In this document: positions 5,318 through 6,506 of the stretch, piece by piece
Numbering within the stretch: the stretch's first letter is position 1
Layout: every line of letters starts with the position of its first letter
Assembly: GCA_030672315.1 (NCBI GenBank)
Contig: DAOVGQ010000088.1
Location: forward strand, 1-6,506
Length of the DNA: 6,506 bases
Origin: Candidatus Aenigmatarchaeota archaeon
GTDB taxonomy: Archaea > Aenigmatarchaeota > Aenigmatarchaeia > QMZP01
Direction of reading: 5' to 3'
Made by a program: the position numbers and the translations under genes
The notes under the pieces: generated by a model
Told to the model about the DNA's origin: nothing
What the model saw: the letters and a program-made list of their open reading frames with translations, nothing else
The model's database searches: none

Positions 5318-5605
5318 TTATACAACCTCGAACTTCTTTATCCTGAAGCCCTTCTTGGTGTGGGACTTTCCGCACTCTTCGCACTTGAGCCTCAGGTCTA
5401 CCTTCTGGGTGGGTTTCTTGCCCACAGCAGGCTTTGAATACTTTCCATGGCCGCCGTGACCCCGTTTATGCCTCTCCTTGGCCTTGTTGGCCTGGGACAT
5501 GGGATGGGCTGTCCCCCTGGTCTTCTTCCTGGCCAGCTTCACTGCATGCAGGGTGTGCTTCCTGCACGAGGGACACAGGGCCTTGATTTTCTTTGGAAAC
5601 TTCAT
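5318..5605 (-). CDS. rpl44e: Large-subunit ribosomal protein eL42 (L44e)
   Basis: A 95-residue basic zinc-ribbon protein of the 50S subunit near the E site. The order of elements is MKFPKKIKALCPSCRKHTLH (C11-x2-C14), a lysine/arginine/glycine-rich middle including KRGHGGHGKYSKP, then KVDLRLKCEECGKSH (C75-x2-C78) and the conserved tail GFRIKKFEVV. Length is typical. ATG 5605 matches the family start. ATG 5611 and TTG 5614 are also in frame and would add MY or MMY; no strong SD decides between them, only TGAT 5-6 nt upstream of 5605. It is first in the operon with rps27e and aIF2-alpha, downstream of a TATA box near 5676. Confidence 0.95.
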   Translation of the reverse strand: MKFPKKIKALCPSCRKHTLHAVKLARKKTRGTAHPMSQANKAKERHKRGHGGHGKYSKPAVGKKPTQKVDLRLKCEECGKSHTKKGFRIKKFEVV

Positions 5606-5671
5606 ATACATCAATTGCTTGGTTATGTTGGTTCTTCCTTGCTGTCGATTGGTTAATTAATACAATATATG

Positions 5672-5680
5672 TATATAAAT
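5672..5680 (-). promoter_or_regulatory. TATA box of the rpl44e-rps27e-aIF2-alpha operon
   Basis: The minus strand reads ATTTATATA, centred near 5676, so transcription should begin near 5650 and leave a leader of about 45 nt before rpl44e. This is the only strong promoter-like element upstream of the operon. Confidence 0.6.
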
Positions 5681-5748
5681 GTTTAGAAGACGAGAAGCCT
5701 CGATATGGGGTTTTTTGATTGCACTAAAAGGGTAAATAATTTATCATA

Positions 5749-6273
5749 TCAGCCTTTAAGAATGAATTCCATAAGATGCCCGACTCCGTTGGAAGCCTTA
5801 TCCTCTGGCCAAAAATCATGAACGGTTTCATAAATAGTGAATCCGTTTTTTTGATAGAAATGTGAATTTTCCTCTGTGCCCCTTGCCCCAAGGTATATCC
5901 TTTCGCAACCAAGCTCTCTTGCCAATTCCTTGTTTTTATCCAATAGCCTGCTACCAATACCCCTTCCGCTGTGTTTAGAGGATACCCCAACATTCACTAA
6001 ATACATAAATTTCCCACTCGGGTCAAATGCTTCCTTGCAGCTATTGCCTTCCCATGTTTTTCTAACAAGACCGATGCGGTGTGCATACGTCATACCGGTC
6101 AATTCCCCGTCTATATATGCTCCCAAAGCCCCCTTTGGGAACCTAGTGAATCTCTCCTCCATGGCTTCTCTGCTTGCCCTCAGATCTGGTTCCCATGTCT
6201 CTTCCTCAACCTTCACCATCTCATCCAAATCTTCTGGTATCAGTTGTCTTATTGTAATGATATTTTCATCCAT
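5749..6273 (-). CDS. GNAT-family N-acetyltransferase
   Basis: The 174-residue protein spans a single GNAT domain. N-terminal TIRQLIPEDLDEMVKVEE is the first strand and helix. Motif A is YLVNVGVSSKHSGRGIGSRLL (about 91-111), with the acetyl-CoA pyrophosphate loop SGRGIG; the first position of the usual R/Q-x-x-G-x-G is Ser102. Then come strand ERIYLGAR (124-131) and motif B HFYQKNGFTIYE (138-149). The substrate cannot be told; protein N-termini, small amines and antibiotics are all possible. SD-like GGATGA (6283-6278) lies 4 nt before ATG 6273. A 60-base sample (5821-5880) is 33% G+C, well below the operon next door, which suggests transfer or a different history. It is monocistronic: its own TATA box lies upstream and the rpl44e promoter lies downstream. 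Confidence 0.9.
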   Translation of the reverse strand: MDENIITIRQLIPEDLDEMVKVEEETWEPDLRASREAMEERFTRFPKGALGAYIDGELTGMTYAHRIGLVRKTWEGNSCKEAFDPSGKFMYLVNVGVSSKHSGRGIGSRLLDKNKELARELGCERIYLGARGTEENSHFYQKNGFTIYETVHDFWPEDKASNGVGHLMEFILKG

Positions 6274-6305
6274 ATGTTCATCCTTTTCAGGTCATATATC
6301 AGAAA

Positions 6306-6317
6306 ATATATATAAAA
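6306..6317 (-). promoter_or_regulatory. TATA box of the GNAT gene
   Basis: The minus strand reads TTTATATATATT within a long AT tract, centred near 6312. The start would be near 6286, just upstream of the SD-like GGATGA, leaving a leader of about 13 nt. Confidence 0.55.
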
Positions 6318-6373
6318 CGATGCCAGTGATGTTAGCTTTTCGTCGATTAATCGTTGCTAAAATTGCTGCTCAT

Positions 6374-6506
6374 CTAATGAGGTTTATATCTATCGGAAAT
6401 CCAGACAAAAACCAGGAGCGCCAGGAGAATCGCTGCAATGCCAACGGAGTTTGTTACCTGCAGCCCCATGACAAGGGCATGCTCCATCTGGGCCTCGCTG
6501 GGGTTT
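6374..6506 (-). CDS. C-terminal end of a membrane protein (partial)
   Basis: The frame enters from the right edge (first whole codon at 6505) and ends at TAG 6374-6376. It gives 43 residues beginning NPSEAQMEHALVMGLQ and ending WISDRYKPH. Residues 21-36 (VGIAAILLALLVFVWI) form a clear transmembrane helix followed by a short basic tail, so the C-terminus is probably cytoplasmic. A last helix of this kind would suit a major-facilitator-type permease, but the fragment is too short to assign. It is followed by about 57 bp of AT-rich sequence before the GNAT promoter, including the palindrome CGATTAATCG at 6344-6353. Confidence 0.7.
   Translation of the reverse strand, partial: NPSEAQMEHALVMGLQVTNSVGIAAILLALLVFVWISDRYKPH

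Noticed and set aside
5724..5993. Minus-strand 89-codon frame overlapping the GNAT gene
   Set aside because: It overlaps the GNAT gene in another frame, and the GNAT motifs fix the true frame.
6344..6353. CGATTAATCG palindrome as operator or terminator
   Set aside because: It is a 10-bp palindrome in AT-rich spacer with no T run or second copy in the window; chance is a sufficient explanation.

Overview
The window is archaeal. It carries SRP54, translation initiation factor aIF2-alpha and the ribosomal proteins L44e and S27e. Promoters are TATA-type, some leaderless and some with Shine-Dalgarno (SD) sites. The tRNA has a bulge-helix-bulge intron and no encoded CCA. I cannot fix the lineage. 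The small proteins and the unusually placed tRNA intron would suit a DPANN-type archaeon, but that is a weak inference.

Layout. 1-1758 (minus, runs off the left edge): membrane-anchored extracytoplasmic beta-propeller protein. 1827-1934 (minus): tRNA-Gly(GCC) whose 37-nt intron lies in the D loop. 1945-2070 (minus): 41-residue zinc ribbon ending 10 bp from the tRNA, probably on the same transcript. 2193-2480 (plus): AT-rich orphan gene with four cysteines. 2477-3802 (minus): SRP54. 3803-4012: intergenic region holding a 72-nt sequence that can fold as a cloverleaf. 4013-4297 (plus): second AT-rich orphan. 4294-5055, 5104-5268 and 5318-5605 (minus): the conserved archaeal operon rpl44e-rps27e-aIF2-alpha, transcribed from a TATA box near 5676. 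5749-6273 (minus): AT-rich GNAT acetyltransferase with its own promoter. 6374-6506 (minus): C-terminal end of a membrane protein, running off the right edge.

Two compositional classes are mixed. In 60-base samples the core genes are about 57-73% G+C (3181-3240, 3361-3420, 4741-4800), while the two plus-strand orphans and the GNAT gene are about 33-35% (2221-2280, 4081-4140, 5821-5880). Both orphans point tail-to-tail at a protein-synthesis or export gene and overlap its stop codon by exactly 4 bp. Together with the D-loop tRNA intron and the cloverleaf upstream of srp54, these are the main points of interest. I found no CRISPR array, insertion sequence or complete defence system.
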